A stretch of 64,000 nucleotides of DNA from Bugula neritina (lineage: Eukaryota; Bryozoa; Gymnolaemata; Cheilostomatida; Bugulidae), in contig OZ037768.1 in the NCBI GenBank assembly GCA_964035545.1, forward strand, positions 21,489,200 to 21,553,199, given 5' to 3'. The notes under the pieces were generated by a model. That model was not told where the DNA came from. It did no database searches and worked only from the letters and a program-made list of their open reading frames with translations. Position numbers and translations under genes: made by a program. This document shows, in pieces, positions 12,501-33,559 of this stretch; within the stretch, counting starts at the first letter, position 1; each line of letters opens with the position of its first letter.

Positions 12501-15500
12501 AGAGATTTGGGTTGATTCAAAGCTTTTAAAGGACTCGGCCTGTTCCATGATCCACAATTATTCAATAACTTTGGAGAGCCTTGGAGTGATGATGAACAAG
12601 CTTTGCTAGAACTATATGAATTTCGAAGACTTTTAGTTTCTGCTAATTTTAAAGAATTTGTTTGTTTGGCGTTTGAACAATGTTGAGACCCAGACAAAGA
12701 CTGTATAGCCTTAAAATGGCTAGAGCCCGACAACTCTACAGAATCAGGGATGCTTTGAAAACTATTCAATTCATCTGTATGAGAACGCCATTGAATACTT
12801 GGCTGCAAGCTTCCGGCTTGATTGGGAATATGTGGACTGGTTGGTGACTTCTGTTGTAGTAGCAAAGGAGTATTTCTGTTGAGCGATTGCGGAGAACTCT
12901 CAGATTGTGACAAACCTTGTAACTGATTCAAACCAGTACGATGTTTGTCTGAAATTTGAGGAACTTTGCTGTGAAGGTTTTCATTTTGAAAAAGTGCTTT
13001 TGGAGATTTGGTAGATGATTGTTTGGAATATACCATCTGCTGCAAACTCCCATTTTGTGAATAGTGAGAGTGGTTTTGCAGCCTTCGTTGAGGTGAAACA
13101 TTGCTTTGAGGCTTAGTAAGGGATCCAGCAGAATTTTGGAAACGACGAGGGTTTCTGAAGAAACAGGAAACATGTCATGCTTACTAAAAAAATTTTACGT
13201 TTTAGCAAGTCAATTTGGCAAACTTTAAAATAATACAAACTGTAAACAGATGTGCTTTATTTATCTATTGCAAGGGTGTGAGCCATGGCACTCCATTTGT
13301 GCTGATGAGAGAATAAATCCTAATACAGAAATTATAAAAAAAAACATTCTCCTCAAAATGTTTTATAAAAACAGAAAACTGGTCAGCAAATATAAGAAAT
13401 AAAATCTAGTTAACAATCTTATTAATACACAGCAACAAATAACAACTACTAAAGTTATTAGCATATTGTATAAACATGTGGTAGAGAACTTGATAGAGGT
13501 TCCCCTTAAACTACTAAGTGATTTGGTAGTATGAGGGCTCAAACCTCACTAGTAGCATGTAATTTGAAATACAAGTGCCTAGCTTTCACAGACAGTCTAC
13601 TGAACCTACACGAGTTAACCTCAGAGGATCAACCTAATACAAAAATGAAACATAAAGCAGAATTGCTAACTTCTCGGGCAAGAAGAAGTTACCTTAGTGG
13701 CAGCTGTTTGTGAGTTTTGGGGTCAACGCTGTTCCTGGGAGAAAAACCAGAGCTTCTCCTGGAGCTAGAGCGTAAGAGCTTCTGTTGTAAGTGTGACACC
13801 TGTCTAGACTCAGTTGCTTCTAAGACTCGGTGCTTCCGTAGAGTTTCTTTATTCTGAGTGCGGGACTTTGCTATGTGAAAAGTAAAGTAAATGTGTCACT
13901 TTTTCTAGTAAGTAAAGAAACTGCAGAATAATGTTATGACAACCTAACAAATTTAAATATCCTCACTTAAAACTCCATTCCATACTCGAGACAAATTGCT
14001 TGCGGAAGAAATATGCAATAAACAAGAATAAAAATGTCTAAAAACACAACGATATTATTTATAACATAGATAATCCAACAAGAGCCTGTATCAGACAGAT
14101 GACCTTTAAATTTTACAGAGCTAGGCCGTCAACTCAGAAGATTCATATTAGATTTTTATATAAAATTGAACATAAAGCTCTTTTTACTATGAAAAATCAT
14201 AATAGTAATAGTAATATATATACAATCAACTTCTCTACTCTTGGAGTATAATACCAAGTGAATTTATCAAAAGCAGAATAGAAGAACACAAATCTTTGAT
14301 ATTAACTCACCTCTTTCTTGCATTAGCTTCGAAAGAGTAGGCCCATGTAACCGAAATTCTACAAACATATGGATGACATTAAAAACACCCTTGAGCTTCA
14401 GATTATAATAAACTATTACCAGCACATAAACGGTAGAAAATACATGTGGCCTACAGTTTAGTAATTTGGATCTATTGAAAAATGACTCCACATATCTGCA
14501 TAAAGATGTATGGTAATAATACCTAATGGACTTGGGCAGAATATTTTTCCGTCAAAGTAATAAAATTAGAGCATGCTTGATATCAGTAAGATATATGACT
14601 CAAATATTATATGATTAGATTTCATGCAATTGCAACAAACATTGAATATATTATTATTCTTTCAGACAAACTTTTAGCTTTATGTTGACTTTTCTTGTCT
14701 GCTAGCTGCTGCATTGCCGAAAACCTGCTCAGAACGGGCATGTGTTGTCGAGAAGGAGCTGGAGACTTTTCTGTTGGATGCAGCGCCAAATTTGATTGGT
14801 TGGATCTTTTTCCTCGAGTAGGTGAGAGAGCATCTGAGGGCATCTTTGGTAATACATGAAAACATGAGTATAGCCTTCTTTTGAATCAAATAGTATAAAC
14901 ATTGCAGTGTTGAGTTTACTCAGTGGCCCATGTGGTGTAATGGTAGCATAACCTGCTTGAAAGCCGGAGGTCTTGGGTTCGAATCCCAGTGGGGGCAAAA
15001 GTTTTATAAATATTATTACAGATAAAACATGTTACTATGGTGAGTAAGAGAGTGCGTTGATCTAGCAAAAGGTTACATTAGCAATTCAAATGAAATGTTT
15101 AAATAACTTCATCTCTGAAACTTTACATAGAACAAAATTAACATAATGCAACAATGGAATATATCCCATACGCACAAGAACAACTTGAAATCGAAAATAG
15201 CTTTGGTACTTTACATTATTTCTGAAATTAAAATGTCTCATGCCACATATATCATTTTATCAAAAAGGCCTCTTTGCGTTTGCTATATTAACTCCTGTAC
15301 CAAGCTTGGTAAATCTTACTCTCATCAGAGTGAAACAGAACTTCAGAACAAGCAGAACTCGAGGTCACACTAATAATTTTCCAAAAATTATTTAAATAGG
15401 CTATAGCCATTTTGCTTATAAGTTTTTAACGCAATCTAAATTATAACAAAGTTTTACCTTATCAGATATTAACTCGTTCTGTTTCTGTACCAAATGTTGT

Positions 15501-15939
15501 TGGTAAGCTGCATTCATCTGCTGACGTAAGTGATTGACCTAAAATTGAGAAATATTTATTTTAACACATTCAGCATACACTATCAGTTCTGCTATAAAAT
15601 GACAAATAGCTAGTATTTTATATCCAGTAAGCATGTGATATATATGCCAGTAAACTCTGGTAGGAATAGCAAAAATTCATATAAAACATAACCGATTGCT
15701 TTTTGTTATTAAAAAACTACCTTTCTAATGGTTGGCATAGCAGCCTTTTTCCTATAAGTTTCTTGACTTCCTTGACTTGTGATGAGTGACTTAGTCTGCA
15801 TTTCTACTCCCACACCTAAAGGTGATCGAGTGAGCATATCTGTAGTTGCCTTGTGAACTTTGTGTCGGAGAAATAGACGCCCGTTACTGAGAGCTTTATT
15901 TCTTGATGTCGAAACTCTTTCTCTTTTTCTGACGCTCAT
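481..15939 (-). CDS. Giant multi-exon gene, unrecognised Ser-rich / helical-repeat protein (3' end outside the window)
   Basis: Ten exons join with consistent phase: 15939-15721, 15538-15458, 14843-14672 (tentative, weak donor), 14358-14311, 13870-13693, 13154-7705, 6202-5828, 5044-4979, 4119-610 and a possible 33-nt exon 513-481. The first nine give about 3,366 codons. The start at 15939 is the first ATG of a basic N-terminus (MSVRKRERVSTSRNK). A short Gln-rich, possibly coiled segment follows, then a 1,816-codon Ser/Gln/His-rich low-complexity exon, a Ser/Pro-rich exon, an acidic exon, and a C-terminal 1,170-codon exon with pentapeptide and helical repeats. Exon 4119-610 ends in a clear donor (AAGG|GTAAGT), so the protein continues leftwards. 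I see no signal peptide or catalytic motif. The hydrophobic stretches near the C-terminus look like buried helices of a repeat fold, though membrane segments are not excluded. No family is recognised. The exon chain is well supported by phase; a single transcript is inference. Confidence 0.7.
610..4119 (-). CDS. C-terminal large exon of the giant gene: pentapeptide array plus divergent helical repeats
   Basis: One 3,510-nt exon with phase-1 boundaries on both sides. Counting from a leucine codon at 4036, residues 1-105 are polar linker. Residues about 246-305 are twelve tandem pentapeptides of the form S-A/T-I/M-P-E/D. From about 107 onwards, and densely from 346 to 1130, there are helical segments of the pattern FlxxLlxxixxGxLxxxDLxxLxxLV (examples near 107, 184, 346, 406, 476, 634, 700, 768, 844, 901, 970, 1046). 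A second, very hydrophobic unit beginning Y-x-Y-D/E recurs at about 366, 600, 865 and 1007. No transmembrane, signal or enzyme motif is convincing. The alternation of the two units suggests an alpha-solenoid. Confidence 0.75.
3110..3306 (-). repeat. 15-bp coding minisatellite (pentapeptide array)
   Basis: About twelve tandem 15-bp units lie inside the large exon, keep the reading frame and encode alternating SAIPD, STIPE, SAMPE and STIPD. Every unit carries Ser-Thr/Ala followed by Pro and an acidic residue. Copy number is likely to vary between individuals without breaking the frame. Confidence 0.85.
4979..5044 (-). CDS. 66-nt acidic exon of the giant gene
   Basis: The acceptor TTTCAG and donor CAG|GTATAA bound a stop-free 66-nt exon, phase 1 at each side, reading SNSETVMADNEESHEENSHTS. 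It joins the exons on both sides in frame. It is short and acidic with no motif. Confidence 0.7.
5417..5622. repeat. Imperfect foldback element (MITE-like)
   Basis: Arms near 5427-5485 and 5545-5605 are imperfect reverse complements sharing the core AATGACACAG and AAAAGTA.GTAAAAT. They surround a short G-rich loop. The element lies in an intron of the giant gene. This is the structure of a small non-autonomous DNA element; no transposase is present and target duplications are not clear. Confidence 0.5.
5828..6202 (-). CDS. Ser/Pro-rich exon of the giant gene
   Basis: A 375-nt exon with acceptor TTTTAG and donor AAAG|GTAACA, phase 1 at both ends, 124 codons. The text is Ser/Pro/Thr-rich with several SP and TP dipeptides, which are possible proline-directed kinase sites. 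It looks disordered. It connects the large Ser-rich exon to the small acidic exon in frame. Confidence 0.7.
6203..7704. other. Intron of the giant gene, no gene seen
   Basis: 1.5 kb of AT-rich sequence between exons 13154-7705 and 6202-5828. I see no conserved reading frame, RNA gene or mobile element in it. Confidence 0.6.
7705..13154 (-). CDS. 5.45-kb Ser-rich exon of the giant gene with tandem ~43-residue repeats
   Basis: A single exon of 1,816 codons, entered after CTTCAG (rc of 13155-13160) and left at AATG|GTAAGT. Composition is dominated by Ser, Gln, Asn, Thr, Leu and His. Two repeat systems are visible: nine tandem units of about 43 residues with the core HSLKKHSSCYTPDENLASTD (about 10,730-11,905), and a dispersed motif close to SLHSSQMTPS that recurs at least five times (for example near 10,600, 10,190, 9,835, 9,490 and 9,085). 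Both repeats contain TP sites. The exon is probably disordered and could be a scaffold or multi-site phosphorylation substrate; that role is inference. Confidence 0.75.
10730..11905 (-). repeat. Tandem repeat inside coding exon, nine units of ~126-135 bp
   Basis: Nine consecutive units keep the reading frame and share the peptide cores HSLKKHSS, YTP.ENLASTDVSLSLE and ETSHNHSIT. Central units are nearly identical at the DNA level while the edges are diverged, as expected from unequal exchange within the array. Confidence 0.85.
13693..13870 (-). CDS. Basic exon of the giant gene
   Basis: A 178-nt exon with acceptor CACATAG and donor TAAG|GTAACT. It reads 58 stop-free codons, Arg/Lys/Ser-rich, with an RSSSRRSSGFSPR segment that resembles basophilic kinase sites. 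It joins the 5.45-kb exon in phase 2. Confidence 0.65.
14311..14358 (-). CDS. 48-nt exon of the giant gene
   Basis: Acceptor TTTGTAG and donor AGAG|GTGAGT bound 15 full codons (FRLHGPTLSKLMQER), phase 1 to phase 1, matching the downstream exon at 13870-13693. Splice sites are good but the exon is short. Confidence 0.55.
14672..14843 (-). CDS. Tentative exon of the giant gene
   Basis: An exon here is required because the upstream exon ends in phase 0 and the downstream one starts in phase 1. The frame beginning MPSDALSPTRGKRSNQSN is open, Ser/Gln/Lys-rich like the rest of the protein, and runs from an AAAG acceptor to a weak A|GTTTGT donor with 57 codons plus one base. The region is likely right, but the exact borders are uncertain. 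Confidence 0.4.
14926..14997 (+). tRNA. tRNA-like sequence, probably a pseudogene or SINE head
   Basis: Seventy-two bases begin GCCCATG and end GGGGGCA. There is a good T arm (TTGGGTTCGAATCCCAG) and a B-box (GGTTCGAATCC), a D-loop with GGTAGC, and a four-pair acceptor stem followed by mismatch and wobble. The anticodon arm is abnormal: the best stem leaves a six-base loop around TTGAAA, so isotype cannot be assigned. It lies in an intron of the giant gene on the opposite strand. Confidence 0.4.
15458..15538 (-). CDS. Second exon of the giant gene, Gln-rich helix
   Basis: An 81-nt, phase-0 exon between TTTTAG and AAG|GTAAAA. It encodes 27 residues beginning VNHLRQQMNAAYQQHLVQ, rich in Gln, Leu and charged residues, as in a short amphipathic or coiled helix. 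Confidence 0.7.
15721..15939 (-). CDS. First coding exon of the giant gene
   Basis: 73 codons from ATG at 15939 to the donor AAAG|GTAGTT, phase 0. The N-terminus is strongly basic (MSVRKRERVSTSRNK). The frame upstream contains a stop shortly before the ATG region, and no better start is seen. Promoter elements are not recognisable. Confidence 0.7.
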
Positions 15940-16819
15940 TTTGGCTCAGTGAGTGTTTGATTTCAGCGATTAGTTTAATTTGAAAATGAAAATTGACTCA
16001 AAAAATTGGTGAAACGTCATCGAAAGTGCTGTCAAAAATAAATAAAGGTTATGTTTATATTCTAAACGACTAAAATAACACTATGCGGTCTTAAAAAGAC
16101 TAAAAACATTATTTATGAGAGGTCTTTTGCCATTCGGGATTTCCTATGACGAAATGAAGCCGATACTAATACAATCTATTCATTAAAGAAAGTAGTAGTA
16201 CTTGTAGGTTGCTGATTAGCCTTAAACAATAATGCTTTTTAAGACAGAGTTAATGGAGTTTTAGTCGATTTAGAGTCCTGTGTGTAAATCCAGTTTATAT
16301 TGATGATATAATAAGTGCTAGAGTTGAGCAGAGGATCTCTTTAAGAAGTTCAACAACTATAATATAGACACCGACAGTTTTAATAACTATGGGAGAACAA
16401 ATATTTAAAATATATTAATATATTATAACATTAAATTTTTTTCAAGTAGGTATTAATATAAATACAAGTCAGAAGTTCAAAACATGACAAAATTCTATAA
16501 ATTAATTAGAATATTAGTGAGTCAACTAACCTGATAATCAGACAAGAGACAAAACTCAACTCTACATAACCCTATTCAGTATTCTTGGTTGTCATCTTAG
16601 AATTCTAGACAAATGACCTCTTTCTAAGTCTGTTTTACTATAGAAAGGTTAAATAAAATGAGACATCAATGAAAGCATTGTTGAAATTATTTTGAGTGTA
16701 ACACTTGAAGTTTTGCTTCATGTAGCCAGTATGAAGACTCTTTTATTTGATATTGTCTGCAACATTTGAATAGTCTACAGATAATAGATTTAAAAAAAAT
16801 GTTTTTAATTTCGTTGCAG
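15940..16819. other. Upstream interval of the giant gene, no gene seen
   Basis: About 0.9 kb of AT-rich DNA. It should contain the promoter of the minus-strand giant gene. I looked for the upstream partner of the plus-strand exon at 16820 and found no convincing exon. Confidence 0.5.
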
Positions 16820-16935
16820 ATGCATGGGCAGTTTACAACCAGCTTGCTGGACAGAAAGACTTTACCGACTTTGAAACTGCTTTTAAACGTAACAAATTCA
16901 AAGTGAAAACTGAAAAGCTTACAGTTGTACTCTAA
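16820..16935 (+). CDS. Orphan terminal exon, 37 residues, unknown product
   Basis: A pyrimidine-rich acceptor (TTTCGTTGCAG) precedes 116 nt that complete a codon with AT and then encode AWAVYNQLAGQKDFTDFETA and a Lys-rich tail ending KLTVVL and a TAA stop. The amino acid usage looks coding. A possible AATAAA lies near 17,148. I could not find the upstream exon, so this may be the end of a small gene with a distant 5' exon or a fragment of a retrocopy. Confidence 0.4.
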
Positions 16936-17908
16936 AATTCTTTATTTGTAAAATCGAATTACGAAAAGGAAAAATAGAGCAATTTATTTTCTTAAATATT
17001 GGCAATACTAATATAAAATACCATGACTGAAACTTTTTTTTTAATTTTTATATTATTCATATTACAAAAAGAATACCTATATTTCCCATATACATTGTAA
17101 AAAGATAGGAAGATTATTAAAAGCAGTAACTACAACAGACAGAGGTGAATAAATACAGACCAGGCAACCTCAACAAGATAATAATATAATCATAGTGAAC
17201 ATAAAATTTAAAGCAAACAAAACAACGTAACTTTTAGAACGTAACAAGAAGTATAACACTTGGGGCTCAGACTGAACTAAATAATGTTAGAAGTCTAACC
17301 ACAGTTAGCTTCCACTTTGATTCTAATCGATTTAGCTGAAAACTATAGAAAATAATTGAATCTAGTCTCTTTCAGTGAACACAACTTTTACAACAAAAGC
17401 TGTGGTGTGGTGCCCAACAGTTATAGAATGTAGGCATTAAATAGGTAGACTAAACATGCATAAGAAGCTAAAATAAGAAAATGTCACAGGCATCCAGAAC
17501 TTAATCAGATGGGTCAATAGCACAAAAGATGATAATGTCAGTAGATGAAGGCAGCAAAAAACTTTTGCATTGTATGTGTGTGAGACGAAACTGCAGAAGA
17601 AAGAGATCGTGCAGACACCTATTTTAGTAAAGAAATTCAGAGTTTGGTAATAGAAGAGTAAAAAGCCCAGTGTGTGAGTATTTCACCACTAGATGGTGGA
17701 AGGCAACGGTGGTGTTGCAAAGTGCATGCAGACACATATAATAGATGCAGACACATAAGATAGCAGAGAAATTAAGATGTTTGGTAACAGTAGAGGAGCC
17801 CAGTGTGCTAATATATCACCACTAGATGGCACCACGTGACGGTAGAAAGTAGCATGGTGATGAAGGTGATGATGGGAGATACCAGCTGCTGTGACTGTAG
17901 TTGTCTTC
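16936..17908. other. Convergent 3' flank between orphan exon and UBA5
   Basis: The UBA5 3' UTR must lie here on the minus strand; TTTATT at about 16,938 and 16,984 would read as AATAAA on that strand. Apart from this nothing is recognised. Two near-identical stretches around 17,690 and 17,820 (ATATTTCACCACTAGATGG-like) hint at a short local duplication. Confidence 0.5.
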
Positions 17909-29184
<11,276 letters not shown>

Positions 29185-29220
29185 TTTCAAATAAGAAATA
29201 AAAGAGAGCAAACTAATCAT

Positions 29221-29864
29221 TTAAAAATTGAGCTACAGTGCAGTTTCGTGGGTCTTTGAAATAAGCACTGCCAACTGAAAGTGTTAGAGTATTAACCAAC
29301 AGGTCAAGCTTTTTCTTCTTCAGGCGTGATAGGTTACCGAGGACGTGGAATCATAGTTGGGGTGTACTAAAGTGTTTTTAGTAGTTTAAGGGCGTTTATA
29401 ATGATGCCCTTAAACTATTAGATTGAATAATCAGCTTTTCACCACGACTTCTCAGTCACTGTACTATTGATTTTATATCGTCCGTGGTATGATTCTCCAA
29501 CAACTACTGAAGAGCTAAATTTACTTCCATTCACCACTTTAACGGGTGTACCCATCGGACAACTTCACTATCGCCACCGACAGAATCTTTGCTAAACAAA
29601 GAGAGGATCACTCCTATACTATTACAGTTATTGTCATTTGATTTTGTTTAAAACTCTATAAGAACGAGAATTTGTGATGCTTTTTTGTTTCATTTATTTA
29701 TTAATTGATATTTCATAAAAATCGTTTTAACGTAAATATAACATTAGTATGACACAGTATACGAATGCTTGCAGTAAAAATTAGATACTCTGCCCAAGAG
29801 TTGAGAAACATCATAGTATTACAACAAATCTAGTTATAAGAAATATTACATTCAACATCAAACT
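29221..29864. other. UBA5 upstream interval with short hairpin
   Basis: This 0.6 kb lies between the UBA5 start and the MRPL57 3' end, both on the minus strand, so it should contain the UBA5 promoter and the MRPL57 3' UTR. A perfect 12-bp inverted repeat TAGTTTAAGGGC/GCCCTTAAACTA at 29382-29417 is the only structure seen. Confidence 0.5.
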
Positions 29865-32290
29865 CTAGGTCCAACTTTTAGTAGAGTTTAAATGCAATAG
29901 AGCTTCGTATGTAGTGTAGTGTTTGGGCATTTTCTCAACAACTCTGTCATGAATGTCTTTGAGTTCTTGCTGAGCAACCTTTTGTTCTTCAATCTTCTCA
30001 AGTTCAGCATCTTGCTCCTGCATTACATAAAAAATTTCAAAAACCAACTGAAACAAATATACGCATTTGCAATACCCAACATTCCATAGTAAACCAGTAA
30101 TTTAATAAGGTGATAATATATTACAAATGTACCAATTAGCGTATTATAAAATAAATTGAAAAGCAAATGCGATTAAAAATAATCCTATTGTTTTAAAATC
30201 TTAAAAAAATGCTGAATGATGCTTATACAAAATTGGAAAAGCTATAATTCTTTTCATTTAGAATAAGATTTGTAGTTTAGAGAAAAATCTCACAATATAA
30301 TAAAATACTTACGGGCGTGAGAAAAGGTCTAGACAAAATCTGAATATTTTCATGTTCTCGGATCATATCATGAGCTGCTAGATATTTATGATGGCCATGT
30401 ACAATAACTCTAGCTCGGTACTTTCTACAAATAGTTAATGAAAGATATGTGAGTGATACAATGTTATGACTGAATCACCATCATGTAGTAGTTAATGGCT
30501 TCCAGATGTATGAGTGCCTCTTTTTATTGACATGAAAATAAATTAGTCGCTAGCAAGTTTATATTAAAATCCAACTATGTGTAACTTTTAAAGATGAACT
30601 ACAATTACTGATCTTGCACCAAGTGAAACTAGTAAAAACATTGGATATAATTGAATAATCAGATAAAAATGTACAATAACTTATCAGTTTAGGATTTATA
30701 TAATGAATTAAAAGTACAAACTTAAAAAAAATTACGGTGGTAATGATTTGAATATTTGTAGCATAAGCATGCAAACTTTTGAGTAAAATAGGTTGAAGCA
30801 ATTAGATTTTGCCATTAACTGCAGAGTAACGCTATTTTTCCTTACTGGCACATACACATGTAGCACTTCACATTGAATTCATAATGAATGTAAAGCAAAG
30901 CCTTCATTGTGGCACTTTTTAAAGTGTGTTTAACATTTCAGTAAAATAGTACTGTTTGGTGTGTCTAATTTTTTTCTATAGTCATAAATTAATGGTACTG
31001 AAAACTGCAAGAGTTTAACTTATTTGTAGTAGAAGTGAAATTTGGCAGTCTCCTAGTTGTTCCTAATCTTAAACAGAGCAGCATGCATCCTAATGCTTTT
31101 TGAATAAAACATGACGGTGTCTTTCTTTTTGTAATAAAAAACTACTGCAACAAGTAGGCTAACAGTGATCAGGGTTTTTTTTCAAGAACTAAAACTTTGC
31201 CTGCTTGCAAAAAGTAGTAATTCAGCCATTGATGCTAATTTAATTTCTAATCAATACTCTAGCATCAAAAAAAAGCTCTAGCAAGTTTATAGTCGCTACC
31301 CCCCCCCCCCCCCCCCCCGAGAGAAACTCCTGATGAAAAAAGGGTTTTTGTTAAAGCAGGCTAAGGACTTATTTAAATGAGGCACAGGAGCAATAATGAC
31401 TGGATGTTCTTCCAAACATCACCAATGGCCTTTGTCGGGTTCGAACTCATGACTTCGTGTTCACAAAGCAAATGCTCTAACCCCTAGACTACGGCTGCTC
31501 CCTAATATTATAGCATGTAGTTTAAAACTGGTCTCTTATTTCATGCATACACTATTAATATTATTAGTATCTGTAGTTGACACATCTCATAAAGAAATAT
31601 TTATCAATTCTACAAATTATTACTATTACTATTAGGTTAGGTCTTTTAATAAATGAGTTAGATCTCATAAGTTTTAAATAACATTTGCAACATTTGCACA
31701 TTGTTCTACACTGAAATACAAATATCAATATGTTTATTTACACTGACACATGCTTGCAGTTTAAGTTTTTCCTATTTTAGGAGTAATTCACAGCAACAAT
31801 TTCTTTTCTATATCATAATCATTTAGTATTTGAAACATAATTTCATTGGTGGTTGGATACGTTAGTGTTGATGAGATTATATCATATTCTGATATTCATA
31901 TTCATATTGATATAATAGGTAAAAAAAGTTGTTCAAAGATACTTAGCTAGTAACTTAGCAGATCATGTAATCTTCAGCTGTTGAGGTGTCTACCACTGGC
32001 ACTAGAAACAGAGCCTATGACTATGAGTATGAGTATGACCCTAGGCCTACAGCCTACAGTAGTGATACACTAGCAGTAGTGCTAGTAAGTAGTAATACTC
32101 TAATAGATGTAGTACTACTAGCAAAAGTTTGATAAAACTCTATATAGTTCTAAAATTAAATTCAAAATTAATTTAAAGTTATTGTTAAGCTTTCGTTCAG
32201 TTTCACTTTCACTTTGTCTTACCCGATAGTCACTTTTCCTGGAATTTTCTGTCTATTTACATAATAAAGCAAAGCAGATGTAAGCCTCAT
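29865..32290 (-). CDS. MRPL57: Mitochondrial large ribosomal subunit protein mL63 (MRP63)
   Basis: Three exons, 32290-32223, 30424-30313 and 30017-29865, join in phase to 110 aa (human about 102). The N-terminus MRLTSALLYYVNRQKIPGKV and IGKYRARV match the family's conserved GRIPG-x-x-x-IGK start. The centre has HDMIREHENI and PFLTPEQ, and the C-terminus LLHLNSTKSWT matches the human LDHLNVTKKWS ending. The protein is a small structural component of the mitochondrial 39S subunit. Intron 1 (1.8 kb) carries a SINE with an expanded poly-G/poly-C tract. Identification rests on remembered family sequence over the whole length, so confidence is good. Confidence 0.88.
31284..31501 (-). mobile_element. 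tRNA-derived SINE with expanded G tract
   Basis: On the minus strand it begins with a tRNA-like head (A-box TAGTCTAGGGGTTAGAGC, B-box GAGTTCGAACCC), then a body with CATTGGTGATGTTTGGAAG and CCTGTGCCTCATTTAAATAAG, ending near GACTATAAAC. It shares head, body and tail with copies at 40243-40442 and 47939-48125. The AGGG of the tail has become a G run of about 20 (31299-31318 on the plus strand as C). It lies in MRPL57 intron 1. Confidence 0.85.
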
Positions 32291-33559
32291 AACGTGATTT
32301 ATATAAAAACTTGTTTGTAGCGTAATGTATGCGCAGTACTTAATGTGAATGGCAACGAAATTGAACTACTAACATACAACATGTACATTCATGGGTCAAG
32401 CCAATAACGGTGTCGGAACTCTGAACGAGTAGTTGCAACTGGACTCGCTTATGCAACATGCTATCTTTGGTTGCAGAGTTCGTAAATATTAAGTTGGCGC
32501 TTATTGCTAAATATCATTTATTTAATTATATTTATTCTACTTATAGTTATAGTTTAACTTTTTATATTACGGAATAATATAATATAATGATTGTATTATA
32601 ATGGTAACTATTATGTATTTGATATAATTTGCAACAATAGTTCTTATTGGTTTGAATAGGAAAGTCATCAATTTGGAAAAAGAGCCTTTGGCTTCTGGTT
32701 TCTAAATTTATTTTATTCTTAAATTTTACCTTTTGTTAATTTTTTTCATTTTCAGTTTGTAACTTTTTATCTTAATTTTCCAATCTGAATCCCTCTCAGT
32801 TTTACTTTGAGATTGATTAAATTTATTCACAATTAATATCAATAGCAATATTTATACTTATAGTGTTATTACCTAATAATAATGTTAATTCTCATTGTGA
32901 TTATTTAAATGTTTGCTTTTAATTTTTAATTTATCATTGTGATAGTCATAGTGATACTGATACTGATTGTCATTGTGATTGTTCATATCATAATGGTCAA
33001 CAGTAATGATAATCAGAATAATTTTATCATTATGATTGTTAATATTGTTATAATAACAATCGTCTATTGTTATAAAGCAGGGGCTATTATATTTATTGTA
33101 ATTTGAAGATTGTTTGGTAATTTTCATTTTGAAGTTAATTATTAGTTATTCATTATGTTTATTGTTATGGTCAGCTCTGTTCCGATAAATAGTGGGCAGA
33201 CGGTTTAGGTTTCTGGCTTCCAGTTTCTGTTTTTCAAGCGCTCTATTCAAGTAAATGGTCGTAGTTGCAGTTCCTATTCAAATTTCATTTAATGATTTAG
33301 GCCTACTCTTGTGAGTTCTATTCTTGCCATATTCATATTGATAGACTTCTAGACTGTAAATAAACCTGTGTATTCTACAATCTGATGTTTTATTTGCTTG
33401 GCAATAGTTTTTATTAAGATATATTTGTTACTTGTTCAGCAATTTTTCTATAACATCACTTGTGACTTTCTCTCAGGTGCCCACATTCTGATAAAGTAAA
33501 TTATTATTTGCAAATAAGCTAACCTTTTGCATAAAAGGTAATAACTCACATCTATAATT
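32291..33559. other. Divergent promoter interval between MRPL57 and WARS2
   Basis: About 1.3 kb separates the two divergent coding starts and should contain both promoters. Part of it (32,880-33,070) is TCATTGTGAT-like low-complexity DNA. No CpG-rich core or motif can be named with confidence. Confidence 0.5.

Noticed and set aside
14926-14997. A functional tRNA gene (Ser-UGA or Phe-GAA by loop content)
   Set aside because: The anticodon stem and loop do not fold to the standard 5-bp stem with 7-nt loop, and the acceptor stem has a mismatch. I keep it only as tRNA-like.
16820-16935. C-terminus of a COA6-type cytochrome oxidase assembly factor
   Set aside because: There is a loose resemblance in the W..Y...DF..F pattern, but no Cys-containing upstream exon was found, so the name is not supported.
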